The notes under the pieces: generated by a model
Told to the model about the DNA's origin: nothing
Database searches by the model: none
Seen by the model: the letters and a program-made list of their open reading frames with translations, nothing else
Translations under genes and position numbers: made by a program
Part shown: one piece after another, positions 15,735-24,768 of the stretch
How positions within the stretch are numbered: the stretch's first letter is position 1
How the letters are laid out: each line of letters begins with the position of its first letter
Source of the DNA: an uncultured Clostridia bacterium
GTDB taxonomy: Bacteria; Bacillota; Clostridia; TANB77; CAG-508
DNA: 41,973 nucleotides
Assembly: GCA_947626885.1 (NCBI GenBank)
Contig: CANQTX010000016.1
Coordinates: 1 to 41,973, forward strand
Reading direction: 5' to 3'

Positions 15735-17090
15735 ATGGAATTAGAAGAAATAATAGCAAAAGTAACTAACTTTATTGATAATAAAAAAATAAAAGATTTA
15801 CGTGAATTTTTAGAAAATATAAATAGTGCGGATTTTCCTAACATATTTGAGAATGTGGAAGAAGATAAAATTATTATCATTTATAGACTTTTATCAAAAG
15901 AAAAAGCAGCAGAGGTATTTGTGGAATTAGATCATGATGACCAAGAGAAATTAATTAATTGTTTAACAGATACAGAAATTAAAAATGTAATGGATGAAAT
16001 TTACATGGATGATGCTGTTGATTTAATTGAAGAAATGCCATCCAATGTAGTAAAACGTATTTTAAGCAATACAAAAGCAGAAAACAGGAAAATTATTAAT
16101 GAACTGTTAAAATATCCAGATGATACTGCTGGAAGTCTTATGACAACAGAATTTATAGATTTAAAAGAAAATATGTGTGTAGAAGATGCATTTGAAATTA
16201 TCAGAAAAAAAGCATTAAAAAAAGAAACTGTTTATAATTGCTATGTAGTAACAGTAGATAGAAAGTTACTAGGTGTTATTGATATTAAGGATCTTTTAAT
16301 AGCTAATAGACAAGAACCGATTAAAGAAATAATGGACACCAATGTGGTAAAAGTGCATACATTAGAAGATCAAGAGGAAGTTGCTAGAATATTTGATAAA
16401 TATGATTATGTTGCTTTACCTGTTGTAGATAATGAGAATAGACTTGTTGGTATTATAACAATAGATGATGCTATTGATGTTATTCAAGAAGAAACCTTAG
16501 AAGATTTTGAAAAAATGGCGGCAATTGTAACAACTGAAGATAGAGATTCTTATTTAAAAACTGGTGTGTTCAAACATGCTAAAAACAGAATTATTTGGTT
16601 GTTAGTATTAATGATATCATCTATGCTTACAGGTGGCATCATAGAAAATTTTGAATCGGCTATTGCTACATTACCATTATTAGTTGCTTTTATACCAATG
16701 TTAATGGATACGGGTGGTAACTGTGGTTCACAAGCATCTACACTTATCATAAGAGGTTTAGCAATGAATGAAATTTCTACGAAAGATATTTTTAAAGCTA
16801 TGTGGAAAGAATTAAGAGTAGCAATTGTTGTAGGAATTACATTAGCAGTGGCAAATTTTGTAAGAATTATATTACAATATCAAGATTTTAAAATTGCATT
16901 TGTTGTAGGGACAACTTTGATTTGTACTGTAATAATGGCTAAATTATTAGGATGTGTATTACCAATAGTAGCTAAAAAAATAAAATTAGATCCAGCTATC
17001 ATGGCTGCACCACTAATTACGACTATTGTTGATACATTGTCTGTTTTGGTATTTTTTAATATATCAACATATGTATTTCATCTTTCATAA
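15735..17090 (+). CDS. mgtE: Magnesium transporter MgtE
   Basis: A 451-residue magnesium channel/transporter of the normal MgtE length. The N domain (about 15-130) is of helical repeats, including a segment with MDEIYMDDAVDLIEEMP. Two CBS domains follow (about 135-255), which in known MgtE proteins sense cytoplasmic Mg and gate the pore. The C-terminal domain has five hydrophobic segments (about 280-450) with the signature MLMDTGGNCGSQAST. Start: AGGAG before the ATG at 15735. It is transcribed alone; the stop lies in the loop of a 10-bp hairpin shared with the convergent Crp/Fnr gene 12 bases away. Confidence 0.95.
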   Translation: MELEEIIAKVTNFIDNKKIKDLREFLENINSADFPNIFENVEEDKIIIIYRLLSKEKAAEVFVELDHDDQEKLINCLTDTEIKNVMDEIYMDDAVDLIEEMPSNVVKRILSNTKAENRKIINELLKYPDDTAGSLMTTEFIDLKENMCVEDAFEIIRKKALKKETVYNCYVVTVDRKLLGVIDIKDLLIANRQEPIKEIMDTNVVKVHTLEDQEEVARIFDKYDYVALPVVDNENRLVGIITIDDAIDVIQEETLEDFEKMAAIVTTEDRDSYLKTGVFKHAKNRIIWLLVLMISSMLTGGIIENFESAIATLPLLVAFIPMLMDTGGNCGSQASTLIIRGLAMNEISTKDIFKAMWKELRVAIVVGITLAVANFVRIILQYQDFKIAFVVGTTLICTVIMAKLLGCVLPIVAKKIKLDPAIMAAPLITTIVDTLSVLVFFNISTYVFHLS

Positions 17091-17101
17091 TGATGAAATA
17101 C
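17073..17101. terminator. Hairpin at the convergent mgtE / Crp-Fnr gene ends
   Basis: GTATTTCATC (17073-17082) pairs perfectly with GATGAAATAC (17092-17101), with the mgtE stop in the loop. Neither side has a good T run, so termination is likely but weak, and the opposing transcripts may overlap. Confidence 0.45.
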
Positions 17102-17102
17102 A

Positions 17103-17735
17103 TTATTTATATAATAGTGTAATTTTTTTGTCATGGATTTGAATAAAACCTTCATCTTTTAAGTGTTTTAATTCTCGAAACATGGCAGAACGATTCACTG
17201 CAAGATAATCGGCTAAATCCCTAAAAGTGAAGGGTAAATAAATATATGACAAACGGCTTTTTTTGTGCTCTAATTCAAAATACGCTAATAATTTTTCGCG
17301 TATTTGTTTTTTTTCTAAGATTTTGATTCGTTCATTTTTTTCTTTAAATTTTAAATTAATAATTTCAAATAAATTTTTTAAAAATATATTATAATAAGAA
17401 TATTTTAAATTTGTAGGATACATTAACTTTTGATAATCGATGACTAAAACTTGTGTATCTTGTTTAGCAATAATTTGATATTCTTCTGTACTGGTTGCGG
17501 AAATATTCGTACCAAAAATACTATTCTTAATAAGGTCTTCTACTATAATAATATTACCATTATATTCTACATGAATAATTTGTGCCAATCCTTCTAGTAT
17601 AATAGCAATAATATTTTCATTTTTAATAGTAGGTAATATCTCTTGATTTTTATGAAATTTATAAATATGGACACCTAATAATTGGTATAATTTGTGAATT
17701 TGTAAAGGTGTTAACTCTGCAAAAGGATTATTCAT
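17103..17735 (-). CDS. Crp/Fnr-family transcriptional regulator
   Basis: A 210-residue regulator. Residues about 20-120 form a cyclic-nucleotide-binding-type beta roll, followed by a dimerisation helix, and an HTH_Crp domain at about 150-205 (FTFRDLADYLAVNRSAMFRE with ELKHLKDEGFI). The protein contains no cysteine, so it is not an iron-sulfur FNR. It also lacks the RxS-type phosphate-binding cassette that I would expect for cAMP binding, so the effector is unknown. It is divergent from nrdD-nrdG, and a palindrome lies between them. Start: AGGAGGG before the ATG. Confidence 0.88.
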   Translation of the reverse strand: MNNPFAELTPLQIHKLYQLLGVHIYKFHKNQEILPTIKNENIIAIILEGLAQIIHVEYNGNIIIVEDLIKNSIFGTNISATSTEEYQIIAKQDTQVLVIDYQKLMYPTNLKYSYYNIFLKNLFEIINLKFKEKNERIKILEKKQIREKLLAYFELEHKKSRLSYIYLPFTFRDLADYLAVNRSAMFRELKHLKDEGFIQIHDKKITLLYK

Positions 17736-17776
17736 TTTACCCTCCTAAAAATATTTTAACAGAAAATAAAAAATGG

Positions 17777-17793
17777 TGCAAGTGCAACTTGTA
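17777..17793. promoter_or_regulatory. Palindrome in Crp/Fnr - nrdD intergenic region
   Basis: CAAGT-GCA-ACTTG (17779-17791) is a perfect 5-bp inverted repeat with a 3-bp centre, and the next outer-but-one pair also matches. TATAAT boxes follow at 17792-17797 and 17800-17805. It is a candidate operator for the divergent regulator; orientation of effect is unknown. Confidence 0.35.
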
Positions 17794-17834
17794 TAATTTT
17801 ATAATTATGCATAAAATAACGGTAATAAATGAAG

Positions 17835-17875
17835 AAAGGAGCGTATAGTAAAATAGCTTATATATTTTAATATAC
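17835..17875 (+). promoter_or_regulatory. nrdD Shine-Dalgarno followed by a hairpin
   Basis: AAAGGAG (17835-17841) is followed one base later by a 13-position stem with a single G-A mismatch (17843-17855 with 17863-17875, 7-nt loop). The nrdD ATG is at 17890, 48 nt from the Shine-Dalgarno in the linear sequence but about 15 nt if the stem is folded away. No start codon lies at normal distance from the Shine-Dalgarno, and only a weak GAAAG stands near the ATG. Confidence 0.55.
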
Positions 17876-17889
17876 AAAGAACGAAAGAA

Positions 17890-20082
17890 ATGAAAATTGT
17901 AAAAAGAGATGGCCATATTGTTGACTATGATCCTGAAAAAATTAGAATAGCAATTGGAAAAGCTAATAACGAAGTAAGAGGAAAAGAAAAAGTTTCAGAA
18001 GAAGAAATAGAAGAAATTATTAAGTATATTGAAGAATTAAATAAAAGAAGAATTTTAGTAGAGGATATCCAAGATATTATCGAAGAAAAATTAATGGAAT
18101 TTGATAAATATCAATTAGCAAAAAAATATATTACCTATCGATATACAAGAGAATTGGTTAGAAAAGCCAATACAACAGATCAAACGATTAAAGAACTAAT
18201 TGAAGGAGAGAATGAATATTGGAATAATGAAAATTCTAATAAAAATGCAGAAGTTGTAACAACACAAAGAGATTATTTAGCTGGTATCACAAGTACAGAT
18301 ATTACCAGGAGATTTTTACTACCAGAAGATATTGTCAAAGCACATGATGCAGGTATTATTCATTTTCATGATGCAGATTATTTTGCACAAAACGCCTTAC
18401 ATAATTGTGAACTTATCAATTTAGAAGATATGTTACAAAATGGTACTATTATTAATGGTGTAATGATTGAAAAGCCACATCGATTTATTACGGCAGCTAC
18501 AATTGCTACACAAATTATTCTAGCAGTAACATCATCAAGTTATGGAGGTGCAACGATATCTCTTTCTCATTTAGCACCATTTGTAAGAGATAGCTATAAA
18601 CGATATTATAAAAATTATAAAGAGAGAAATTTAAAAGAAGAAGATTGTAAAAAATTTGCAGAACAAGATATAAAAAAAGAAGTAGCAGATGGTGTACAAA
18701 CATTTAATTATCAAGTAAATTCTATGACAAATACAAACGGACAAGCACCATTTTTATCTGTTAATATGTATTTAGGAGAAACAACGGAATATAAAAAAGA
18801 ATTAGCAATGATTATAGAGGAATTTTTAAATCAAAGAATACAAGGTTTTAAAAATGAAAAAGGTGTTTATATAACACCTGCATTTCCTAAACTGCTATAT
18901 GTTCTTGAAGAAGATAATATACATGAAGATAGTCCGTATTGGTATCTAACGAAACTAGCAGCAAAATGTACAGCTAAAAGAATGGTTCCGGATTATATTT
19001 CTGAAAAAATTATGTTATCATTAAAGAAAAATGAATTTGGTGAAGGAGATTGTTATCCTTGTATGGGTTGCCGTTCATTCTTAACACCAGATAGATCTAT
19101 AAGTTTAGGCAATATTGCGAAAGCGAAAAATTATGTAAAAGGAAAAGGTAAGTATTATGGAAGATTCAACCAAGGTGTAGTAACTATTAATTTGCCAGAT
19201 ATTGCACTTTCTTCTCATAAAGATAAAGATAAGTTTTGGAAAATATTTGATGAAAGATTAGAGTTGTGTCATGAAGCGCTACAATTAAGACATAAAAGGT
19301 TAAGTAATGTAACAAGTGATGTTGCACCAGTGTTATGGCAACATGGGGCATTGGCAAGACTGGAAAAGGGTGAATCAATACATGAATTATTACACCATGG
19401 ATATTCAACAATTTCATTAGGATATGCAGGATTATACGAGTGTGTAAAATATATGACAGGGCATTCTCATACTGATAATGGAGAAGGAAAAGAATTTGGA
19501 TTACAAGTAATGCAATATTTGAATGATGCAACAAAAAAATGGAAAGAAGAAGAGGATATAGATTATTCTGTTTATGGAACACCAATAGAATCTACAACAT
19601 ACAAGTTTGCAAAATGTTTACAAGAAAGATTTGGAAAAATAAAAGGAATTACAGATAGAAATTACATTACGAATTCTTATCATGTACCTGTATTTGAAGA
19701 GATTGATGCTTTTTCTAAATTAAAGTTAGAAAGTGAATTTCAAAAGTTAAGTCCAGGAGGCGCTATTTCTTATATAGAAACACCAAATTTACAAAATAAT
19801 TTGGAAGCTATTACAGATGTTATTAAGTTTATATATGATAATATTATGTATGCAGAACTTAACACCAAATCTGATTATTGCCAAGTATGTGGATTTGATG
19901 GAGAAATTTTAATAGATGAAAATCTAGAATGGTATTGTCCAAATTGTGGAAATAAAGATCATAATACATTAAATGTTGCTAGAAGAACATGTGGCTATAT
20001 AGGTACAAATTTTTGGAATAAGGGAAGAACACAAGAAATTAAGGAAAGAGTATTACATATAGATAATAAGGTGGCGAAATAA
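17890..20082 (+). CDS. nrdD: Anaerobic (class III) ribonucleoside-triphosphate reductase
   Basis: A 730-residue glycyl-radical enzyme reducing NTPs to dNTPs without oxygen. The N-terminal ATP-cone (about 1-95, beginning MKIVKRDGHIVDYD) controls activity allosterically. The central ten-stranded barrel contains CYPCMGCRSF, typical of class III. Near the C-terminus a zinc-binding pair of CXXC motifs (CQVCG and CPNCG) precedes RRTCGYIG, whose Gly carries the radical. The activase gene starts one base after the stop. Expression is probably controlled by the divergent Crp/Fnr regulator and by a leader hairpin. It implies anaerobic growth. Confidence 0.97.
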   Translation: MKIVKRDGHIVDYDPEKIRIAIGKANNEVRGKEKVSEEEIEEIIKYIEELNKRRILVEDIQDIIEEKLMEFDKYQLAKKYITYRYTRELVRKANTTDQTIKELIEGENEYWNNENSNKNAEVVTTQRDYLAGITSTDITRRFLLPEDIVKAHDAGIIHFHDADYFAQNALHNCELINLEDMLQNGTIINGVMIEKPHRFITAATIATQIILAVTSSSYGGATISLSHLAPFVRDSYKRYYKNYKERNLKEEDCKKFAEQDIKKEVADGVQTFNYQVNSMTNTNGQAPFLSVNMYLGETTEYKKELAMIIEEFLNQRIQGFKNEKGVYITPAFPKLLYVLEEDNIHEDSPYWYLTKLAAKCTAKRMVPDYISEKIMLSLKKNEFGEGDCYPCMGCRSFLTPDRSISLGNIAKAKNYVKGKGKYYGRFNQGVVTINLPDIALSSHKDKDKFWKIFDERLELCHEALQLRHKRLSNVTSDVAPVLWQHGALARLEKGESIHELLHHGYSTISLGYAGLYECVKYMTGHSHTDNGEGKEFGLQVMQYLNDATKKWKEEEDIDYSVYGTPIESTTYKFAKCLQERFGKIKGITDRNYITNSYHVPVFEEIDAFSKLKLESEFQKLSPGGAISYIETPNLQNNLEAITDVIKFIYDNIMYAELNTKSDYCQVCGFDGEILIDENLEWYCPNCGNKDHNTLNVARRTCGYIGTNFWNKGRTQEIKERVLHIDNKVAK

Positions 20083-20083
20083 A

Positions 20084-20578
20084 ATGAGATATCATATGAT
20101 TAGAAAAATGGACATATCCAATGGACCAGGCGTAAGAGTATCTATATTCATGCAAGGATGTAGTTTTCATTGTAAAAACTGTTTCAATCCAGAAACATGG
20201 GACTTTCAAGGAGGAAAAGAATTTGACGAGAATACTGTTCATGAGGTTTTAAATCTGTGTGATGCAGATCACATAAAAGGATTGTCTATTTTAGGAGGAG
20301 AGCCTTTGCATCCTAATAATATTGATGCTACCACAGAATTGGCTAAAGCTTTTAAAGAAAAATATCCTAATAAAAACTTATGGATATGGTCTGGGTTTAA
20401 TTTTGAAAAGGACTTGAAAGATAAAGAAGTGTTACAGTATACAGATGTATTAGTAGATGGAACGTATTGTGATGCATTGCATGACCCAACATTAAAATGG
20501 CGAGGTTCTTCTAATCAACGTGTTATAGATGTTCAAAAAAGTATAAAGGAGAATACGGTTTATCTTTATTCTTCATAA
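20084..20578 (+). CDS. nrdG: Anaerobic ribonucleotide reductase activating protein
   Basis: A 164-residue radical-SAM activase that installs the glycyl radical on NrdD. CSFHCKNC provides the CxxxCxxC motif for the 4Fe-4S cluster, and LSILGGEPL is the family's SAM-binding GGE segment. The length is normal for NrdG. AAGGTGG within the end of nrdD serves as ribosome-binding site; the genes are separated by one base and surely cotranscribed. Confidence 0.96.
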   Translation: MRYHMIRKMDISNGPGVRVSIFMQGCSFHCKNCFNPETWDFQGGKEFDENTVHEVLNLCDADHIKGLSILGGEPLHPNNIDATTELAKAFKEKYPNKNLWIWSGFNFEKDLKDKEVLQYTDVLVDGTYCDALHDPTLKWRGSSNQRVIDVQKSIKENTVYLYSS

Positions 20579-20613
20579 AAAGTGTGATCATATTTTAATG
20601 ATCACACTTTTTA
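20576..20613 (+). terminator. Intrinsic terminator after nrdG
   Basis: AAAAAGTGTGATCA pairs perfectly with TGATCACACTTTTT around an 8-nt loop. Confidence 0.9.
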
Positions 20614-20632
20614 TGTGATAAAGCGCATCATG

Positions 20633-20665
20633 TGTGAATATTGTTATTAGTTCACATAGTATAAT
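20633..20665 (+). promoter_or_regulatory. Possible promoter and operator of the ECF sigma gene
   Basis: TATAAT at 20660-20665 without a consensus -35, preceded by an inverted repeat TGTGAA (20633-20638) / TTCACA (20651-20656). An ECF-type autoregulated promoter could also lie here, but I cannot identify one. Confidence 0.35.
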
Positions 20666-20731
20666 AAAAAATTTTAGTATTTGAAACCAAAAGGGAATTT
20701 CATTTGTTTTAGTAGTAAATGGGGGGAAGTA

Positions 20732-21220
20732 ATGCGAGAAACAAAAAAAGTAGAAGAAATGTTAGAAAAATATGCTGATATGGTTTATAGGATTGCATTA
20801 AATCGATGTGGTAATATTGAAAATGCAGAAGATATATTTCAAGAAGTTTTTATAAAATATGCTGAAAAAAAGCCACATTTTAATAATGAAGAACATGAAA
20901 AAGCATGGTTTATTCGTGTAACTATTAATCTAAGCAAAAATATAAAACAAGCTATATGGAATAAAAAAGTGGTGGCATTAGAGGAAGCGTTTTGCTTTGA
21001 AAAAGAGGAAGAAAATGAGGTGTTTTCATTTGTATTGGAACTTCCTACTAATTATAGAACAGTAATTTATTTATTATATTATGAGGGATATAAAGTAAGA
21101 GAGATTGCTACTTTCATGAAAAAAAGTGAAGGCACAATAAAAACGTGGTTATTTAGGGCAAGAGAAATATTAAGAAAAAAATTGGAAGGAGGATTTGAGG
21201 ATGAATCAAGAAAATTATAA
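20732..21220 (+). CDS. ECF-type RNA polymerase sigma factor
   Basis: A 162-residue sigma factor with region 2 at about 10-75 (YADMVYRIALNRCGNIENAE and DIFQEVFIKY) and region 4 at about 105-155 (LPTNYRTVIYLLYYEGYKVREIA, then SEGTIKTWLFRAR). This arrangement is typical of Firmicutes ECF factors such as SigV/SigW. Start: the ATG at 20732 follows GGGGGAAG; an upstream in-frame ATG at 20681 has no such site. The last 20 bases overlap the next gene, which encodes a membrane protein likely to hold the sigma factor inactive. Confidence 0.92.
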   Translation: MRETKKVEEMLEKYADMVYRIALNRCGNIENAEDIFQEVFIKYAEKKPHFNNEEHEKAWFIRVTINLSKNIKQAIWNKKVVALEEAFCFEKEEENEVFSFVLELPTNYRTVIYLLYYEGYKVREIATFMKKSEGTIKTWLFRAREILRKKLEGGFEDESRKL

Positions 21221-23138
21221 AAGTGCGATGAAACAAATTCACGCCAGTGAAGCTTTAAAAACCAAAACATTGCAAAAAATACAACGAACCTCCAAAAGGA
21301 AAAGTGCCTATAGCGTATTTTTAGCAGCATGCGCCATGGTAATAGTGGTATTTCTCAGTGGAGTGATTTATTATCAAGGCAATAAACAGAAGTATATTAT
21401 AACGCCGAATATATCAGAACCTTCTTCAATAGCCAAAAAAGAGGATAATTTGCCAAGACTAAAACATATAGAACAATTAAGAGAAATTTTAAAAGAACAA
21501 TATGACAATACATCTAGATTTGATATGAATGGTTTAAAAGCAACAGCAGATTTAGCAACAACACAAACAGAATCTATACAGTCAGCAGAAGAAAAAATGA
21601 AAGAAGATCAATATTCTCACACAAATGTACAGGTTGAAAATGTAGATGAAGCAGATATTGTGAAAACAGATGGAGATAATATATATTATGTGCAAAACAA
21701 TAAAGTATATATTATAAAAGCAGATACATTAGAAATTGTGTCAAAAGTAGAAGTTACAAAAGAAAATGAACGATTTGTAGTTAGTGAGATTTATATAAAT
21801 GATAATAAACTAATTCTATTGGGAAATGGATATGAATATCAAGAATCTCGTTCTCATTATACATCTGAAGAAATTACAACAGACAGAGATCGCATTATTT
21901 CTAACTCTATGGCAAAGGCATATGTATTTGATATAACCCAAAAAGAAAGCCCCAATTTAATAAGAGAAGTAGGAATTGATGGATATTATACGCAATCAAG
22001 AATGATAGGTGAAAATATTTATTTTATAAGTAATAAAATTCCTAATTATTATGAAGGTATAAAGAATGAGGATATGTTACCTGTTTTAAAAGACACTGCA
22101 GTAGCAGATGAAACGAAAACGATTGATTGTACAGACATTATTTACTTTGAAAATACAAATAATTACCAGTATAGAATTGTGGCAGGTTTTAATGTGAATA
22201 ACAAAGAGGAAGTTCATACAGAAACTTTCTTTGGTGCAAGTGATACGATATATGTAAGTGAGAATCATTTATATATGACACAAATAGAATTTACGAGGGA
22301 GTGTAATACCATCTATAAGTTTATTTTAGAGGATTCTAAAATTACATTGCAATGTAAAGGAGAAGTAAAAGGATATATCAAAAATCAATTTTCTTTAGAT
22401 GAGTATGAAGGAAACTTGAGAATAGCAACTACTTCAGAGGGTGATGATGTAACTACCAACCAACTAATCATTTTAGATGAAAACTTGAAAGAAATAGGAC
22501 AGATAAAGAATTTGGCAGAAGGAGAAAAAATCTACGCTGTAAGATTTATGGGAGAAGTGGGATATATTGTAACATTTGAACAAATAGATCCATTATTTGT
22601 TATTGACTTATCTGATCCTACTCATCCAGTAGTAAAAGGTGCTTTGAAGATACCTGGATATAGTAGTTATTTACATCCTTATGATGAAACTCATATTATT
22701 GGAATTGGTTATAATACACAGTCCAATGGACAGGGAGGTGTAAAAAATGATAATATGAAAATGTCTATGTTTGATGTATCTGACAGAGAAAATCCACGAG
22801 AAATATTCCATATAAACATAGGAGATGCTTATACTTATTCCGAAATGATTAATAACCATAAAGCATTATTCTATCATCAAGAAGAAAAGTTAATTGGTTT
22901 TCCGATAACGATACATAAAAATTATCAAAATGATCAACAGGGGTTAGTTATTTATCGAATCAATTTACAAGAAAATCGATTTGAAGAATATGGGAAAATA
23001 TTACAAGATGCAAATTACAAAACCAACATAATGAGAGCTATTTATATAGGAGAAACATTATACACATTTTCTAATACAAAAGTGACTTCTTACCAGTTAA
23101 ATACCATAGAAAAAATCAAAGAAATAGAAATAGATTAA
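21201..23138 (+). CDS. Membrane-anchored beta-propeller protein, probable anti-sigma
   Basis: A 645-residue protein. The N-terminal 35 residues are cytoplasmic and basic, a membrane segment lies at about 36-58, and the rest is outside. It belongs to the group of bacterial surface proteins with a C-terminal beta-propeller: repeated blade-like pieces such as VDEADIVKTDGDNIYYVQNNKVYII are visible. The overlap with the ECF sigma gene and the short cytoplasmic tail suggest it is the cognate anti-sigma/sensor, by analogy with ECF pairs; the tail lacks a zinc-binding HXXXCXXC motif. Start: ATG at 21201 after AAGGAGG; an in-frame TTG at 21195 is too close to that site. Confidence 0.8.
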   Translation: MNQENYKSAMKQIHASEALKTKTLQKIQRTSKRKSAYSVFLAACAMVIVVFLSGVIYYQGNKQKYIITPNISEPSSIAKKEDNLPRLKHIEQLREILKEQYDNTSRFDMNGLKATADLATTQTESIQSAEEKMKEDQYSHTNVQVENVDEADIVKTDGDNIYYVQNNKVYIIKADTLEIVSKVEVTKENERFVVSEIYINDNKLILLGNGYEYQESRSHYTSEEITTDRDRIISNSMAKAYVFDITQKESPNLIREVGIDGYYTQSRMIGENIYFISNKIPNYYEGIKNEDMLPVLKDTAVADETKTIDCTDIIYFENTNNYQYRIVAGFNVNNKEEVHTETFFGASDTIYVSENHLYMTQIEFTRECNTIYKFILEDSKITLQCKGEVKGYIKNQFSLDEYEGNLRIATTSEGDDVTTNQLIILDENLKEIGQIKNLAEGEKIYAVRFMGEVGYIVTFEQIDPLFVIDLSDPTHPVVKGALKIPGYSSYLHPYDETHIIGIGYNTQSNGQGGVKNDNMKMSMFDVSDRENPREIFHINIGDAYTYSEMINNHKALFYHQEEKLIGFPITIHKNYQNDQQGLVIYRINLQENRFEEYGKILQDANYKTNIMRAIYIGETLYTFSNTKVTSYQLNTIEKIKEIEID

Positions 23139-23172
23139 ATGACTTTGATGTTATTGATAGTGAAAAAAAGAC

Positions 23173-23200
23173 TTGATAAAATATTGTGATGTGGTATAAT
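23173..23200 (+). promoter_or_regulatory. Promoter for rubrerythrin
   Basis: TTGATA (23173-23178), 16-bp spacer, TATAAT (23195-23200) with an extended TGG directly before it. Transcription near 23207 leaves a leader of about 60 nt. Confidence 0.75.
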
Positions 23201-23268
23201 AAATGGGAAATGAGAGAAACGAAAAGAAGTATATGCAACCATTGTAAAAATGATAGGAGGGAAGTAGC

Positions 23269-23811
23269 ATGAAAGAATTGAAAGGAACAAAAACAGAACA
23301 AAACTTAATGGAGGCTTTTGCTGGAGAATCACAAGCAAGAAATAAGTATACATATTTTGCAAGTAAAGCTAAAAAAGAAGGATATGAGCAGATTGCTGCT
23401 ATATTTCAAGAAACAGCAGATAATGAAAAAGAACATGCTAAAATTTGGTTTAAATTATTAAATGGTGGAGACATTGCAACAACAACAGATAATTTAAAAG
23501 ATGCGGCTGCAGGTGAAAATTTTGAATGGACAGATATGTATGATAGAATGGCAAAAGAAGCAAAAGAAGAAGGATTTGACCATATTGCCTATTTATTTGA
23601 AGCAGTAGGAAAAATCGAAAAAGAGCATGAAGAAAGATACAGAAAATTATTGGAAAATGTAGAAGATGGTATTGTATTTAGTCGAGAGGGAGATAAAATA
23701 TGGAAATGTAGAAATTGTGGACATATTTGCATTGGAAAAGAGGCACCGGATGTTTGTCCAGTATGTAATCATCCTAAAGCATTTTTTGAAATAAAAGCAG
23801 AAAATTATTAA
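23269..23811 (+). CDS. rbr: Rubrerythrin
   Basis: A 180-residue non-heme iron peroxidase that detoxifies hydrogen peroxide in anaerobes. The four-helix diiron domain (about 1-140) has carboxylate/His ligands in [19 protein letters not shown] and [12 protein letters not shown]. The C-terminal rubredoxin-like domain carries CRNCG and CPVCN for the FeS4 centre. Length and domain order are normal. Start: AGGAGGG seven bases before the ATG. It is monocistronic, with its own promoter and terminator. Confidence 0.96.
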   Translation: MKELKGTKTEQNLMEAFAGESQARNKYTYFASKAKKEGYEQIAAIFQETADNEKEHAKIWFKLLNGGDIATTTDNLKDAAAGENFEWTDMYDRMAKEAKEEGFDHIAYLFEAVGKIEKEHEERYRKLLENVEDGIVFSREGDKIWKCRNCGHICIGKEAPDVCPVCNHPKAFFEIKAENY

Positions 23812-23856
23812 AATAAGAAGTAAAGAAACAAAGAATCCAGAAAGTTAAACATGTAA

Positions 23857-23878
23857 CAAGAAGGATTCTTGTTTTTTA
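23857..23878 (+). terminator. Terminator after rubrerythrin
   Basis: CAAGAA-GGA-TTCTTG followed by TTTTTT. An alternative longer pairing uses AAGAATCC (23831-23838) with GGATTCTT (23863-23870). Confidence 0.75.
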
Positions 23879-24003
23879 TGGTATAAAGAATTCATGTATG
23901 TTCTTGCAAAATTTATTGCATAAATTCATAAAAATACTATATTATTTTTTTATTTTATGATATAAATACACTAGATGGAAGGAAAGGAAAAATATAAAAA
24001 ATT

Positions 24004-24717
24004 ATGAGTGAAGAAGAATTCAAAAAAGCATTAAAAAAAACAGGTATTATCAGTTGTATTTTTATAGTAATCATGATTCTTCTAGTTTATACAGTATTTC
24101 ATAAATCGAAAATAGAATTAACAATGAATGATATGCAAGATGGCATTATTGTTGAAAGCATAGGAATCAAAGAAGATTTGTTAAAACAGTATTTATCTGT
24201 TTTCGGATTATTAGTTAATGATGCATACGAACAGGAAAAAGATGTAAAAGAAATAGAAAACACACGTGCTCTAGACATGGCAATCAGCTATATGAATACG
24301 ATGTATGATTATATAGAAACGAAAAATAACGCGACTATGGAAGAATATGATGCTACTGAAATACATGATATCATACAAGAAGTACAGGGCACTTATATAG
24401 AAAAAAATATAATATCTCATAAATATGCTTATAATGAGATAGATAATGCTTATACTATAGTGGATGGAGAACAATTCATAAATGGTTGTTGCACGAATAT
24501 TCAAGATATTCAAAAAAAAGATGACAAAATTACCATAACATATGATTGTATTTTTCCTAATGAAAATGAATTACGTCAATATACAGCGGGAGAAACAATC
24601 TCAATAGAAACTTATACGATTAAAGTAATATTAGTAGAAAATAATGAATATGACTATTCAAAATATTTTGTGAATCATATTGAAAAAGTATCACAACAAA
24701 GTGTACAATATAATTAA
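24004..24717 (+). CDS. Membrane-anchored protein of unknown function
   Basis: A 237-residue protein I do not recognise. A single N-terminal membrane segment (about 13-32) follows a short charged start, with the remaining 200 residues probably outside the cell. This part contains an alternating alpha/beta pattern and two adjacent cysteines (INGCCTNI). There is no lipobox or LPXTG motif. Start: GGAAAGGA stands 15 bases before the ATG, a longish spacing. It opens a run of five same-strand genes leading into the potassium-uptake genes, but the 51-base gap after it leaves operon membership open. Confidence 0.75.
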   Translation: MSEEEFKKALKKTGIISCIFIVIMILLVYTVFHKSKIELTMNDMQDGIIVESIGIKEDLLKQYLSVFGLLVNDAYEQEKDVKEIENTRALDMAISYMNTMYDYIETKNNATMEEYDATEIHDIIQEVQGTYIEKNIISHKYAYNEIDNAYTIVDGEQFINGCCTNIQDIQKKDDKITITYDCIFPNENELRQYTAGETISIETYTIKVILVENNEYDYSKYFVNHIEKVSQQSVQYN

Positions 24718-24768
24718 TCTAAATACAAAGTTTATTATAAATATTACGAAAATAAATGGAGAGACAAA

